Of a stretch of DNA of 64,000 nt, positions 1 to 9,483 are shown piece by piece (position 1 is the stretch's first letter; every line of letters starts with the position of its first letter). The position numbers were made by a program, and so were the translations under genes. The notes beneath the pieces are model-generated. The model saw only the letters and a list, made by a program, of their open reading frames with translations, did not search any database and was not told the DNA's origin. The stretch comes from Bizionia argentinensis JUB59 (GTDB lineage Bacteria > Bacteroidota > Bacteroidia > Flavobacteriales > Flavobacteriaceae): NCBI RefSeq assembly GCF_000224335.1, contig NZ_AFXZ01000013.1, forward strand, positions 54,603 through 118,602. Direction: 5' to 3'.

Positions 1-2110
1 CCACATCAAATTCTGGATAAGGAATATTATTTTCTTTTAAAATAGTTGAAAAACTACCTCTATCTTCAGCTAAATCTAAAGACTTATAAGTTGTACCAAT
101 AATTTTAATTCCGTAGCGATCTAATTTTTCAGCTAATTTAAGTGCCGTTTGGCCACCTAGCTGAACAATCACACCTTCTGGTTTTTCATGACGAATAATG
201 TCGTAAATATGTTCCCAGAAAACCGGTTCGAAATATAGTTTATCGGAAATATCAAAGTCCGTTGAAACCGTTTCTGGATTACAGTTAATCATGATGGTTT
301 CGTAACCACATTCTGCAGCCGCTAAAACACCGTGAACACAACAATAATCGAACTCGATACCTTGACCAATTCTATTTGGTCCCGATCCTAATACAATGAT
401 TTTCTTTTTATCGGAAACAACACTTTCATTAGATGGCGCTATTTCGCCATTTGATAATTCTACTTCGTTTTCAAATGTAGAGTAGTAATAAGGTGTTTGC
501 GCTTCAAATTCTGCCGCACACGTATCTACTAATTTATAAACACGCTTTATTTTAAATTCCTCTCTTTTCGTGTATACTTGACTTTCCAAACAATTTAGCA
601 TGTGCGCTATTTGTCTGTCGCCATAACCTTTTTGTTTCGCTTCAAGTAATAAATCACGCTCTATATTTTCAATTGAAAAAGTAGAAATCTCTTTTTCTAA
701 ATAATGTAACTCTTCATATTGCTTTAAGAACCACATGTCGATTTTAGTAATTTCGTGAATGCGACTCAATGGAATACCCATTTGAATAGCGTCATAAATT
801 ACAAATACACGATCCCAGCTCGCGAAGGTTAATTTCTCAATAATCTGATCGTAATCTTTATAACCTTTCCCGTCGGCACCTAAACCATTTCGTTTAATCT
901 CCAAGGATTGTGTCGCTTTATGCAACGCTTCTTGGAACGACCGGCCGATAGCCATAACCTCACCAACAGATTTCATTTGAAGACCTAAAGTTCTATCAGA
1001 ACCTTCAAACTTATCAAAATTCCATCGCGGTATTTTCACCACAACATAATCAAGCGTTGGTTCAAATAAGGCCGAAGTAGAACCTGTAATTTGATTGGTT
1101 AATTCATCTAAATTATAACCAATAGCTAATTTTGAAGCCACTTTAGCAATAGGATAACCAGTTGCTTTGCTCGCTAATGCCGAAGAACGAGATACACGCG
1201 GGTTAATTTCAATAGCGATAATATCCTCGTTTTCATCTGGACTTACGGCAAATTGGACATTACAACCACCAGCGAAATCGCCAATACTACGCATCATATG
1301 AATTGCCATATCACGCATTCGTTGAAACGTTTTATCCGATAAAGTCATAGCCGGCGCCACCGTAATGGAATCGCCAGTATGAATTCCCATCGGATCCATA
1401 TTTTCAATAGTACATATAATAACAACGTTATCGTTTTTATCACGTAATAACTCTAACTCAAATTCTTTCCAGCCTAAAAGTGCTTTATCTATCATAACTT
1501 CATGAATTGGCGAAATTTCCAATCCACGTGTTAATAACTCATCAAAATCTTCTTCTTTATAAACTATAGATGCACCTGCGCCACCTAATGTATAAGACGC
1601 TCTAATTACCAATGGAAAACCAAATTCTTGAGCAATTTCCTTACCTTTTAAGTAAGACGTTGCTGTAGCTTGTGGCGCCATTGGAACACCTATTTTCAAC
1701 ATGAGTTCGCGAAACTTCTCACGATCTTCTGTAATATTAATCGCGTCGATATCAACACCAATTAACTTTACATTAAAATCGTCCCAAATACCTTTTTCTT
1801 CTGCTTCAATCGCTAAATTTAATGCAGTTTGTCCACCCATAGTAGGTAAAACGGCATCAATTTGTGGATGTTCATTTAGAATTTTAATAAGGGATTTTGT
1901 GGTAAGTGGCAACAAATAAACATGATCCGCCATAGAAGGATCGGTCATGATAGTTGCTGGGTTGGAATTAATAAGAATTGTTTCAATTCCATCCTCTCTT
2001 AAAGAACGTAGCGCCTGAGTTCCAGCGTAATCAAATTCGCAAGCTTGACCAATAACGATCGGGCCTGAACCTATAAGCAGTACGGATTTTATGTTTTTGT
2101 TTTTAGGCAT
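1..2110 (-). CDS. carB: Carbamoyl-phosphate synthase large subunit (3' end outside window)
   Basis: Large subunit of carbamoyl-phosphate synthase, which uses ammonia from the glutaminase subunit, bicarbonate and two ATP to make carbamoyl phosphate for arginine and pyrimidine synthesis. About 703 residues are visible of the roughly 950 usual for this branch. The N-terminal half starts MPKNKNIKSVLLIGSGPIVI and carries an ATP-grasp domain with the ENMDPMGIHTGDS and EINPRVSRSSALASKATGYP motifs. An oligomerisation region follows, and then the repeated second half opens with VLGSGPNRIGQGIEFDY. The start at 2108-2110 fits the family N terminus. The gene is cut by the window edge, not broken. Confidence 0.96.
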   Translation of the reverse strand, partial: MPKNKNIKSVLLIGSGPIVIGQACEFDYAGTQALRSLREDGIETILINSNPATIMTDPSMADHVYLLPLTTKSLIKILNEHPQIDAVLPTMGGQTALNLAIEAEEKGIWDDFNVKLIGVDIDAINITEDREKFRELMLKIGVPMAPQATATSYLKGKEIAQEFGFPLVIRASYTLGGAGASIVYKEEDFDELLTRGLEISPIHEVMIDKALLGWKEFELELLRDKNDNVVIICTIENMDPMGIHTGDSITVAPAMTLSDKTFQRMRDMAIHMMRSIGDFAGGCNVQFAVSPDENEDIIAIEINPRVSRSSALASKATGYPIAKVASKLAIGYNLDELTNQITGSTSALFEPTLDYVVVKIPRWNFDKFEGSDRTLGLQMKSVGEVMAIGRSFQEALHKATQSLEIKRNGLGADGKGYKDYDQIIEKLTFASWDRVFVIYDAIQMGIPLSRIHEITKIDMWFLKQYEELHYLEKEISTFSIENIERDLLLEAKQKGYGDRQIAHMLNCLESQVYTKREEFKIKRVYKLVDTCAAEFEAQTPYYYSTFENEVELSNGEIAPSNESVVSDKKKIIVLGSGPNRIGQGIEFDYCCVHGVLAAAECGYETIMINCNPETVSTDFDISDKLYFEPVFWEHIYDIIRHEKPEGVIVQLGGQTALKLAEKLDRYGIKIIGTTYKSLDLAEDRGSFSTILKENNIPYPEFDV

Positions 2111-2152
2111 GTTGTGTGTTTTTTTTTGCAAAAGTAGTTAACGAATAGGTAT

Positions 2153-2181
2153 AAAAAAAGGCGTTACCGCAAAGCAACACC
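2153..2181 (-). terminator. Rho-independent terminator of rpmH
   Basis: Read on the minus strand, GGTGTT pairs with AACGCC (one G-U pair) and is followed by a run of seven T. It lies between the rpmH stop and the carB start, so it ends rpmH transcripts and separates rpmH from carB. Confidence 0.75.
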
Positions 2182-2207
2182 TAATTATATTAACAATTGT
2201 TAATTCA

Positions 2208-2369
2208 TTATTTTTTATGACTTAATTCAGAAGATACAGATATTTTCTTTCTTCCTTTAGCTCTTCTACGAGCAAGGACTTTTCTTCCATTTACACTAGC
2301 CATTCTTTCTCTGAAGCCATGCTTGTTTTTTCTTTTTCTCTTTGACGGCTGAAATGTTCTTTTGCTCAT
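2208..2369 (-). CDS. rpmH: 50S ribosomal protein L34
   Basis: Small basic protein of the large ribosomal subunit, 53 residues. It begins [20 protein letters not shown] and continues with [21 protein letters not shown], the near-invariant L34 sequence. A C-terminal tail of about nine residues (SVSSELSHK) follows, as is usual in Bacteroidota. The gene is monocistronic, with a strong promoter upstream (2440-2470) and a hairpin terminator downstream (2153-2181). It is next to carB rather than the dnaA/rnpA neighbourhood common in other phyla. Confidence 0.97.
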   Translation of the reverse strand: MSKRTFQPSKRKRKNKHGFRERMASVNGRKVLARRRAKGRKKISVSSELSHKK

Positions 2370-2439
2370 TACTTATATCTTTAAAATCTTCTTAAATATC
2401 TTTAACCTTATTTTAGGTTCTAAACCCTAAAACTGCGTG

Positions 2440-2470
2440 CAAATATACAAACCCTTTTTTATTTAACAAA
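2440..2470 (-). promoter_or_regulatory. Bacteroidota sigma-A promoter of rpmH
   Basis: On the minus strand TTTG (2467-2470) is followed after exactly 19 bases by TATATTTG (2440-2447). This matches the Bacteroidota housekeeping promoter TTTG-N19-TAnnTTTG. It predicts a leader of about 60 nucleotides before the rpmH start. Confidence 0.8.
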
Positions 2471-2537
2471 CCTTATTTTAAAAAAAATTTATAGATAAAT
2501 TTTTAGTTTCTTTGTTATCCTTAAAAAAGGCAAAAAA

Positions 2538-3434
2538 ATGCATAAAAATTTAACAACTATTCTTCTACTGTTCACGGCTTTAAGTAATGTAATACAAGCA
2601 CAAACACAACTGCAATATAACTTAAAAACTGGAGATAGTATTCATGTTCATCAAAAAGCAAATCAACTTATAACGCAAGATAGCGATGAAACAACTCATG
2701 AAATGACTAATATTTTAGAAAGCACGTTTGTTTTTACGGTCAAAACCGTCACAGATAGCTCCTATATTTTAGATTTTTCATATAAACATTTTAAATTAGA
2801 ATCAACTTCCAATTTATATGGCGTAATGATATCTGTGGATACCGCTGCTCCCATTGAAGAAAGTGATATGGAAGGTCAAATTTTCAAGGGATTAACAAAA
2901 GCCAAACTTAAAGTCGAGTTTTTAAAAAGCGGTGATATTATTAGCATTCGTGGTACAACACGCATGATAAATAACATGATGGAAGGCGTGGGGATTGAAG
3001 ATGAATTCACCAAACAAATTATGATTGAAGAAATGAAGAAAGAATTTGGTAGCAAAAGTCTTTCTGATAGTTTTGAGCAATTCACTTATATCTACCCTAC
3101 AAAAAAAGTAGCTATTGGCGACTCATGGAAAAACACATATTCTGGAGATATAGCAGCGGAAAACACCTGGGTTTTAACCAGTACCAATCCAAATATTAGC
3201 TTGATTGGTAGCGCAAACATTACATTGCATACCGAAGAGGACAATTATAATATGATTTTAGAAGGCATAAAAAAGACCAATGTTTCAGCCGATAAAAAAA
3301 GTGGCTTTGTAAAAACAATGACTGTGACTTCTAAAACTCAAGGTAACGCTGTATCTTTGCAAAATAATTCGGTAAAAATACCAACAACTATAAATTCTAA
3401 TACAACCTATAAAACCAAACTTTATGTACAATAA
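2538..3434 (+). CDS. Secreted DUF6263-like protein of unknown function
   Basis: Predicted exported protein of 298 residues. A signal peptide covers about residues 1-21 (hydrophobic LTTILLLFTALSNVIQA, cleavage after QA). The mature part starts with QLQYNLKTGDSIHVHQKANQ and is rich in beta-strand-like alternation. The pattern 'YxLKxGdxxxvxqxxxQ' with a later GDSWKNTY motif resembles the DUF6263 family of Bacteroidota, judged from memory of the family. No catalytic motif is evident. The last 11 bases overlap the next gene, so the two are probably translated together. Function unknown. Confidence 0.75.
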   Translation: MHKNLTTILLLFTALSNVIQAQTQLQYNLKTGDSIHVHQKANQLITQDSDETTHEMTNILESTFVFTVKTVTDSSYILDFSYKHFKLESTSNLYGVMISVDTAAPIEESDMEGQIFKGLTKAKLKVEFLKSGDIISIRGTTRMINNMMEGVGIEDEFTKQIMIEEMKKEFGSKSLSDSFEQFTYIYPTKKVAIGDSWKNTYSGDIAAENTWVLTSTNPNISLIGSANITLHTEEDNYNMILEGIKKTNVSADKKSGFVKTMTVTSKTQGNAVSLQNNSVKIPTTINSNTTYKTKLYVQ

Positions 3435-3990
3435 AATTATAAAATTAATTATTGCTATAGGCATTATTGCATTTGCTGTTTATCAATTTATTGAAGGCAA
3501 TATTGGAAATGGTATTATGTACATCCTTCTATCGACCATATTTATATTTTTATATTTTAAAAACGAATTTATCTTATTAGCTTTTTTAAGACTTCGAAAG
3601 CAAGATTTCGTAGGTGCTAAAAAATGGCTAGATAAAATTAAAAACCCGAGTAGTGCTCTAGTAAAAAAGCAGGAAGGATATTATTACTATCTTCACGGTA
3701 TCATGGTTTCGCAATCTAATATGAATGAAGCCGAAAAGCATTTTAAAAAGGCTATTTCTTTAGGATTATCTATGGATCATGATTTAGCGATGGCCAAACT
3801 AAATTTAGCCGGAATAGCGTTTACAAAACGCCGTAAAAATGAAGCTAAATTATTACTTGGCGAAGCGCAGAAATTGGACAAGCGTAATATGTTAGCTGAT
3901 CAGATTAAAATGATGAAAGATAATATGAAGCGTGCTCAAGGCCCGAATCAACATTACGGTCAGAACCAAGCACGTGGTAAAAGACGATAA
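3424..3990 (+). CDS. Membrane-anchored TPR protein
   Basis: Protein of 188 residues with two N-terminal transmembrane segments (about 6-24 and 30-50, IIKLIIAIGIIAFAVYQF and GIMYILLSTIFIFLYF). A soluble helical part with TPR-like repeats follows, around GYYYYLHGIMVSQSNMNEAE and LAMAKLNLAGIAFTKRRKNEA. The C-terminal tail is basic (QARGKRR). It overlaps the upstream secreted protein by 11 bases, suggesting a two-gene operon. The stop is two bases from the convergent cardiolipin synthase stop, and no terminator is visible between them. Function is not known; TPR proteins usually act as scaffolds. Confidence 0.75.
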   Translation: MYNKIIKLIIAIGIIAFAVYQFIEGNIGNGIMYILLSTIFIFLYFKNEFILLAFLRLRKQDFVGAKKWLDKIKNPSSALVKKQEGYYYYLHGIMVSQSNMNEAEKHFKKAISLGLSMDHDLAMAKLNLAGIAFTKRRKNEAKLLLGEAQKLDKRNMLADQIKMMKDNMKRAQGPNQHYGQNQARGKRR

Positions 3991-3991
3991 G

Positions 3992-5446
3992 TTACAATAA
4001 CGGAGACCATAATCTACTATAAGATTCTTTTAGTTTACAGTATTTAGAACGTTTTTGCCAACTTTCTAATGAGAGCTCTTCACTATTTAAAATATCATCT
4101 AGAAATAGATCTTTGAGTTCTACACTAGTCTCTTTATTATAAATAAGCGCATTTATCTCAAAGTTTATATTGAAGCTTCGGTAATCTAGATTGGAAGTTC
4201 CAATGGTGGAAAATAAATCGTCTACAACCATTGTTTTAGCATGGATAAACCCTTTTGTATAGCGATACACTCTTACCTCTGCTTCCAATAAGCGCTCTAA
4301 ATACGAATTAGTAGCATATTTGGCTATCCAAGAATCCGATTCCTTTGGAATAAGCAAACGCACATCAATACCGCTTTTTGCTGCCACTTGCAATGCGGTA
4401 ACTATTTCATCGTTTGGAATAAAATAAGGCGTTGTAACATACACATAATTTTCTGCCGTATTAATTGCAACAAACATAGCTTCCATGATGTTTGCCCAGT
4501 CGGTATCTGGCCCGCTAGCAGCAATTTGCACCGCTTTTGTAGTTTGCACATCCGAATTAGGAAATAGTTCTACCGAAATATCACAACTTGAGTTGGATAC
4601 AAAATCCCATGTCATTAAAAAATGAACTTGCAACGGTTTTAATGCTTCACCTACAATACGCAAATGTGTATCGCGCCAGTATGTTGTGTCATCTTTGTAA
4701 TTCACATAAGCATCAGCAATATTAATACCACCCACATATCCTATTTCACCATCGATTATGGCTATTTTTCGATGATTTCGATAATTCATCTTTCCTGTAA
4801 AATTCGGAAATAAAACAGGCATAAACGCATAGAATTCAACGCCATTATCTTTCAATCTTCTTTTAGTTTTCCATGAAATTTTACTTCCAACATCATCAAA
4901 TGTCAAGCGAACTTTGATACCTTCAGAAGCTTTTTCACATAAAATATCAATAAGCTTTGTACCAATATGATCATCTTTTAAAATATAGTATTCCAAATGA
5001 ATATGATGCTTGGCTTGCTTTAAATCTTCAAAAAGCAACTTAAATTTCTCTTTACCGTTTTTTATAATTTGAAGTTCATTTTTAAGTGTTACTGGCGTGT
5101 TTTTATTGTTATTCATCAACTTAACCAGCTTCATTTTCGTATCGAGAAACTCATCTAGTTTATGCAACTGACTTTTACTCAATTTATATTCCCGATCAAG
5201 TTTTTGAACGACATTTTTATTGAGAACATTCTTTCTATTAAAAATTTTATTCTTACGATATTCTTGACCGAAAAAATAATAAACAATCAATCCTAAATAA
5301 GGAAAAACCACTAAAACCATTATATATGATAAAGTTTTAGTGGGATTTATATTTTTAAATAATATCGTCGTTACTGCAGAAATTACGAGTATGTAATTTA
5401 AAACAATAACGAAAACCCAAATATTGTCTTTTAAAAAATCAATCAT
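3992..5446 (-). CDS. cls: Cardiolipin synthase (PLD family)
   Basis: Membrane phospholipase D-type enzyme that makes cardiolipin from phosphatidylglycerol. It has 484 residues, the usual length. Two N-terminal membrane segments (about 10-30 and 38-58) precede two PLD domains. Each PLD domain has an HKD motif: HRKIAIIDGEIGYVGGINIA (about residue 225) and HAKTMVVDDLFSTIGTSNLD (about residue 400). The start codon overlaps the stop of the upstream lytic transglycosylase by one base (TAATG), so the two are translationally coupled. Confidence 0.93.
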   Translation of the reverse strand: MIDFLKDNIWVFVIVLNYILVISAVTTILFKNINPTKTLSYIMVLVVFPYLGLIVYYFFGQEYRKNKIFNRKNVLNKNVVQKLDREYKLSKSQLHKLDEFLDTKMKLVKLMNNNKNTPVTLKNELQIIKNGKEKFKLLFEDLKQAKHHIHLEYYILKDDHIGTKLIDILCEKASEGIKVRLTFDDVGSKISWKTKRRLKDNGVEFYAFMPVLFPNFTGKMNYRNHRKIAIIDGEIGYVGGINIADAYVNYKDDTTYWRDTHLRIVGEALKPLQVHFLMTWDFVSNSSCDISVELFPNSDVQTTKAVQIAASGPDTDWANIMEAMFVAINTAENYVYVTTPYFIPNDEIVTALQVAAKSGIDVRLLIPKESDSWIAKYATNSYLERLLEAEVRVYRYTKGFIHAKTMVVDDLFSTIGTSNLDYRSFNINFEINALIYNKETSVELKDLFLDDILNSEELSLESWQKRSKYCKLKESYSRLWSPLL

Positions 5447-6375
5447 TAAGGTTTTGTGGCGTAATAACCGTCTTGCGGAATTTCAATAAAATACTGCTTT
5501 CTAGTTCTATTATTTAAATGTGGTTCACGCAACCACGGATTGTGAATTTTTAAAATCTTATAGTTAATTTTGAAATTTTGAGCAAAAGTAGCAAAATCGG
5601 TTACAGCAGTATCGACAGCAACCTTGTATGTTGGTATATTTTTATACAAATCTTTATCTCTAAAGTTAAAACCATATTTATCAGCATTTGATAAAATTTC
5701 TTTTAAAGCTACTATTCTAAACATATAACGACCAGTTTCTTCCCCTAAAAGCAAATCGTAATAATCAGTAACTTTTTGTTCGCTTAAACGTCTAGAAATA
5801 CCTGACATACCAGCATTATAACCAGCGGCTGCTAAAGTCCATGATCCTAGTTTTTCTTTGGATTTCTTCAAATAATCACAAGCTACTTCTGTGGCCAATT
5901 CTAAATTATAACGTTCATCCACATTGTCATTAACTTCCAAACCATATTCACGAGCGGTAGCTGGCATTATTTGCCATACACCTCTTGCTCCTGCTGGCGA
6001 AACGGCGTTAGTTAAACCACTTTCAATAACGGCTAGGTATTTAAAATCGTCTGGTACACCATGTTTAGCTAAAATAGGTTCTATAATAGGAAAATATTTT
6101 TTAGCACGTTTAAACATGAGTAAACCATTGGATTGCCAATAGGTATTTACCAATAACTCCCGATCCATGCGTTCGTAAACATCAGGGTCGTTTAACGGCA
6201 TATCTTCACCCGCAAAATTTAAATCCATTGGAATTTGAAGGGCATAAACATTATAGTCGTTTATAAGATTTTTCTCAAAATTCTCATCCGTCGGCACGTT
6301 CTGTTGTGCAAAAATAAATAGGATGGTTAAACTTAACAACCCCACTAATACTAGTGCTTTCTTTATCATTTTCAT
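5446..6375 (-). CDS. Lytic transglycosylase (SLT/GH23 domain)
   Basis: Periplasmic peptidoglycan lytic transglycosylase of 309 residues, MltD-like but without LysM repeats. A signal peptide covers about residues 1-24. The SLT core contains the catalytic glutamate in YLAVIESGLTNAVSPAGARG and continues with VWQIMPATAREYGL. The GYNAG motif (AAAGYNAGMSGI) is also present. The C-terminal part (KIHNPWLREPHLNN) resembles the region where related proteins begin LysM-like segments. It is co-transcribed with cls through a one-base stop/start overlap. Confidence 0.9.
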   Translation of the reverse strand: MKMIKKALVLVGLLSLTILFIFAQQNVPTDENFEKNLINDYNVYALQIPMDLNFAGEDMPLNDPDVYERMDRELLVNTYWQSNGLLMFKRAKKYFPIIEPILAKHGVPDDFKYLAVIESGLTNAVSPAGARGVWQIMPATAREYGLEVNDNVDERYNLELATEVACDYLKKSKEKLGSWTLAAAGYNAGMSGISRRLSEQKVTDYYDLLLGEETGRYMFRIVALKEILSNADKYGFNFRDKDLYKNIPTYKVAVDTAVTDFATFAQNFKINYKILKIHNPWLREPHLNNRTRKQYFIEIPQDGYYATKP

Positions 6376-6409
6376 TTCTGTAAGTTTTGGTTTAAAGTTA
6401 TAAAAAATA

Positions 6410-7090
6410 TCAATATGATTGACTAGAACCCTCTAAAATAAGTTTTGGTAAATGAGCGTTAAACCAACGGTATTTACTTATCACCATAACATGCGTACCA
6501 TTCTCTACTTTTATACAGTTTTTAATGTATTTATAAGGAAAAACACTATCATTAGTTCCGTGAATATGTATAATATCTTTTATGGGCTCTAATTGATCCC
6601 AATTAATCATTTCTTTTATGGCCCAATCAAGATATTGTGTATCTGTTACAGACAGGTATTTTTTATATAATTCCACACGGTGCGTAAGCGTCTCACCAAA
6701 AGCATATTTAGACAACATATCCATATTATTAACCAAGGACGTTGGCGCTAGCTTGTAAGCCTTTGTAACACGCATTAGCATCATTCGTCTTGGCATTTCT
6801 TTGTAGCTTTTAACACTTGAAATTATTATTAACCGCCTCAATGTGATTAACTTACTCATTTCCTGAACAATTACACCTCCAAATGAAACTCCGATTAAAG
6901 CCACGTTTTTATGTTTAATTTCTTTAGTTAAACGAAAAGCATATGCCTTTAGCGTTTCGTTTTCTTCAGGAATTAACCATTTTAACCAATGAACTTTAAA
7001 TTGACTTTCCGGAAGCTTTATATGCTCGAAAATTGTTGGGTTTGCAGCCATACCAGGCATGAAATACACATGTACTATATCTTGATTCAT
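6410..7090 (-). CDS. Alpha/beta hydrolase
   Basis: Cytoplasmic alpha/beta-hydrolase-fold protein of 226 residues with no signal peptide. The nucleophile elbow is GVSFGG (Ser about residue 69). A candidate acid Asp lies in HGTNDSVFP and a candidate His in NGTHVMV, in the order expected for the catalytic triad. The oxyanion-region motif is HVYFMPGMAANPTIFE. The substrate cannot be told from sequence. It is divergent from the gene at 7205. Confidence 0.85.
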   Translation of the reverse strand: MNQDIVHVYFMPGMAANPTIFEHIKLPESQFKVHWLKWLIPEENETLKAYAFRLTKEIKHKNVALIGVSFGGVIVQEMSKLITLRRLIIISSVKSYKEMPRRMMLMRVTKAYKLAPTSLVNNMDMLSKYAFGETLTHRVELYKKYLSVTDTQYLDWAIKEMINWDQLEPIKDIIHIHGTNDSVFPYKYIKNCIKVENGTHVMVISKYRWFNAHLPKLILEGSSQSY

Positions 7091-7134
7091 AAGCTATTAA
7101 ACCTTATTACACTCATAATGACAATAATTTTTCG

Positions 7135-7155
7135 TAAATTTGCATTGCAAAACTA
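7135..7155. promoter_or_regulatory. Facing -7 elements between divergent genes
   Basis: TAAATTTG (7135-7142, plus strand) and TAGTTTTG (7148-7155, minus strand) both match the Bacteroidota -7 consensus TAnnTTTG. They point toward the genes at 7205 and 7090 respectively. No TTG was found 19 bases upstream of either, so the call is weak. Confidence 0.35.
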
Positions 7156-7204
7156 TATAAAAATAGTTGCTACTCCCTATAATTCCCTTGAATAAAAAAA
7201 TATT

Positions 7205-7501
7205 ATGACAGAAGAACATGTACTCATTGACAATGATTTTTTACGCCAATTTGAATTAAAAATGGACGATCAACTTGCGATAATTGAATATTCGCTTCAG
7301 GAACGCAAAATATTTTTAACCAAACTGATTATTCCGGAAGAAATCTCTACTGAAGCTTTTCAAAACGAGTTTATAAAAACCGTGTTTGAAAACATTGAAG
7401 AACGTAATTTAAGCGTTGTTCCAACTAGTCCAGAAATAGCTAAATTTATTAAAAAAAATAGGCAATACAGAAGCATGTTACCAGTCGGTGTGCGTATTTA
7501 A
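7205..7501 (+). CDS. Small GNAT-like (YjdJ-type) N-acetyltransferase domain protein
   Basis: Protein of 98 residues with features of the short YjdJ/GTLF-type GNAT family common in Flavobacteriia: a substrate strand FELKMDDQLAIIEYSLQE, the strand KIFLTKLIIPEEI and the terminal VVPTSPEIAKFIKKN, typical of the small acetyl-CoA-binding fold. The normal 'GxGxG/A' loop is not obvious (EEISTEAFQNEFIKTV sits in its place), so enzyme activity is uncertain. A bidirectional terminator follows at 7573-7611. Confidence 0.7.
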   Translation: MTEEHVLIDNDFLRQFELKMDDQLAIIEYSLQERKIFLTKLIIPEEISTEAFQNEFIKTVFENIEERNLSVVPTSPEIAKFIKKNRQYRSMLPVGVRI

Positions 7502-7820
7502 TGATGAATTGATTTTAAGGTATTCGTTTTATGAATAAATCATTGCATTAAACGATGCCATAACAATTAAATAAAAAAGGCGTACTTTTATTACTAAAGT
7601 ACGCCTTTTTTAGTTTTACAATTTAAAAATATTATTTATTTTACAACAATTTCACCAAGCTTATATTATTAATTAATGATTTAGTTTCTTCACTAGCTTT
7701 TAATAAAAACACCCTATTTACAAACATCTTTTTAGAGAAAATAAAAACGGTATCTTATTTTTTTACACAATATTATAGCTTTAGTTTTACAGCTGATTAA
7801 TTGAAACTTCAAGATTACAA
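7502..7820. other. Intergenic region with one terminator
   Basis: This stretch of 319 bases holds the hairpin terminator at 7573-7611 and otherwise AT-rich DNA. I see no credible reading frame, repeat or RNA gene. No clear TAnnTTTG element precedes the gene at 7821. Confidence 0.6.
7573..7611. terminator. Bidirectional rho-independent terminator
   Basis: The perfect ten-base stem GGCGTACTTT / AAAGTACGCC (7579-7588 and 7596-7605) is flanked by A6 on the left and T7 on the right. It can stop transcription in both directions. Confidence 0.9.
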
Positions 7821-9404
7821 ATGAACTACCGCCTCGTAATATTTCTACTTCTTATTGGTTGCTCTCAAAAAAAACAGCAATTTTCAGATGTGTTTCGCTA
7901 TAACGAGCATAAAAACATCAGTTCATTAGATCCTGCATTCTCTAAAGATCTGGCGGATATTTGGGCCACCAATCAATTATTTAATGGATTAGTAGAAATG
8001 GACGATAGCTTAAATGTCAAGCCAAGCATTGCTAGAAATTGGACCATAACAGATAGTGCTAAAACATATACCTTCACTTTACGTAAAGATGTATATTTCC
8101 ATAAACATGCATTACTTGGTAAAGATTCCACAAGAGCAGTATCGGCTTTCGATTTTGAATATAGCTTAAACCGATTAAAAGATAAACAAATTGCATCGCC
8201 AGGAAGCTGGGTTCTAAATAAGGTTTCAGACTTCCGCGCGATTAATGATTCCATTTTTGAAATAAAACTCACACAGCCATTTCCTGCCTTTTTAGGTTTA
8301 TTAACAATGAAATATTGCTCCGTCGTTCCTAAAGAAGTAGTAGAACATTACGGAACCGACTTCAGAGCAAACCCAATTGGCACAGGTCCATTTAAGTTTC
8401 AGCGCTGGGAAGAAAACTTAAAGCTCGTTTTTAGAAGAAATAATAATTATTTTGAAGAAGATGCATCAGGAAGTAAATTACCTTATCTAGAGGCTGTGGC
8501 CATTACATTTCTTCCTGATAAACAAAGTGAATTCTTACAGTTTGCACAAGGAAACATAGATTATGTTTCTGGTTTAGATGCTTCTTATAAAGATGAAATT
8601 TTAACAGCAAACGGACAACTTCGTGATTTATACACAGAAGATGTCAATATGATTCGTGGCCCGTATCTAAACACTGAATATTTGGCTTTTTTAATGGATT
8701 CTGATGTTTCTGAAATACAGTCAGAATACATACGAAAAGCAGTTAATTATGGTTTTGATCGTGAAAAAATGATGATTTACCTCCGAAACGGCGTTGGTAT
8801 TCCGGCTCATGGTGGCTTTATACCTAAAGGCTTGCCTGGTTACAGCGAATTGTCTGGGTTTAATTATCAACCTCAAAAAGCGAAGGAATTAGTCAATCAA
8901 TATAAATTAGAAACTGGTAATGAAACTCCAGAAATCACTTTAACAACAACTAGTAACTATTTGAGTTTTTGCGAATATATTCAGCGTGAACTTCAAAAAA
9001 CAGGTTTAATCGTTAATGTAAGTGTGGTTCCAGCGTCCAGTTTAAAAGACTCTAAAGCCAATGGTCAATTAGATATGTTTAGAGCCAGCTGGGTGGCCGA
9101 TTATCCCGATGCCGAGAATTACTTATCTCTTTATTACAGTAAAAACTTCGCTCCCGATGGTCCAAATTACTCACATTATAAAAATGAACAATTCGATAGT
9201 TGGTACGAGCAGGCGTTTACGGAAACCAATACCCTTAGAAGAGAAGCACTTTACTCTAAAATGGATAGTTTAGTTATGACATCTGCACCGGTTGTTCCTA
9301 TGTTTTATGATGAAGTTGTAAGATTTACCAGAAAAAATATTTCAGGATTAGGTATTAACCCTATTAATTTATTGGATTTAAAACGGGTGAAGAAAATAGA
9401 TTAA
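7821..9404 (+). CDS. ABC transporter substrate-binding lipoprotein (peptide/nickel family 5)
   Basis: Solute-binding protein of the SBP_bac_5 family (DppA/OppA/NikA), 527 residues. The lipobox is at residues 11-14 (LIGC, Cys14), predicting a lipoprotein. Family landmarks include ISSLDPAFSKDLADIWATNQ, the segment FTLRKDVYFHK, NPIGTGPFKF, and in the C-terminal lobe DMFRASWVADYPDAENYLSL. No permease or ATPase gene adjoins it, so the transporter must be encoded elsewhere. The ligand is probably an oligopeptide but cannot be fixed from sequence. Confidence 0.9.
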   Translation: MNYRLVIFLLLIGCSQKKQQFSDVFRYNEHKNISSLDPAFSKDLADIWATNQLFNGLVEMDDSLNVKPSIARNWTITDSAKTYTFTLRKDVYFHKHALLGKDSTRAVSAFDFEYSLNRLKDKQIASPGSWVLNKVSDFRAINDSIFEIKLTQPFPAFLGLLTMKYCSVVPKEVVEHYGTDFRANPIGTGPFKFQRWEENLKLVFRRNNNYFEEDASGSKLPYLEAVAITFLPDKQSEFLQFAQGNIDYVSGLDASYKDEILTANGQLRDLYTEDVNMIRGPYLNTEYLAFLMDSDVSEIQSEYIRKAVNYGFDREKMMIYLRNGVGIPAHGGFIPKGLPGYSELSGFNYQPQKAKELVNQYKLETGNETPEITLTTTSNYLSFCEYIQRELQKTGLIVNVSVVPASSLKDSKANGQLDMFRASWVADYPDAENYLSLYYSKNFAPDGPNYSHYKNEQFDSWYEQAFTETNTLRREALYSKMDSLVMTSAPVVPMFYDEVVRFTRKNISGLGINPINLLDLKRVKKID

Positions 9405-9426
9405 ATCTGTCATTAAGAGAGCACAA

Positions 9427-9456
9427 AACCTCCAGGGTTTAAAAACCTATGAGGTT
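9427..9456. repeat. Imperfect intergenic palindrome
   Basis: AACCTC (9427-9432) pairs with GAGGTT (9451-9456), and inside it GGTTT pairs with AAACC. Three mismatched positions separate the two stem parts. It looks like the short interspersed palindromes common in flavobacterial intergenic DNA. No T-run follows on either side, so it is not called a terminator. I found no second copy in the window. Confidence 0.5.
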
Positions 9457-9483
9457 CATATCAAAATTCTAGACAAATGAAGC

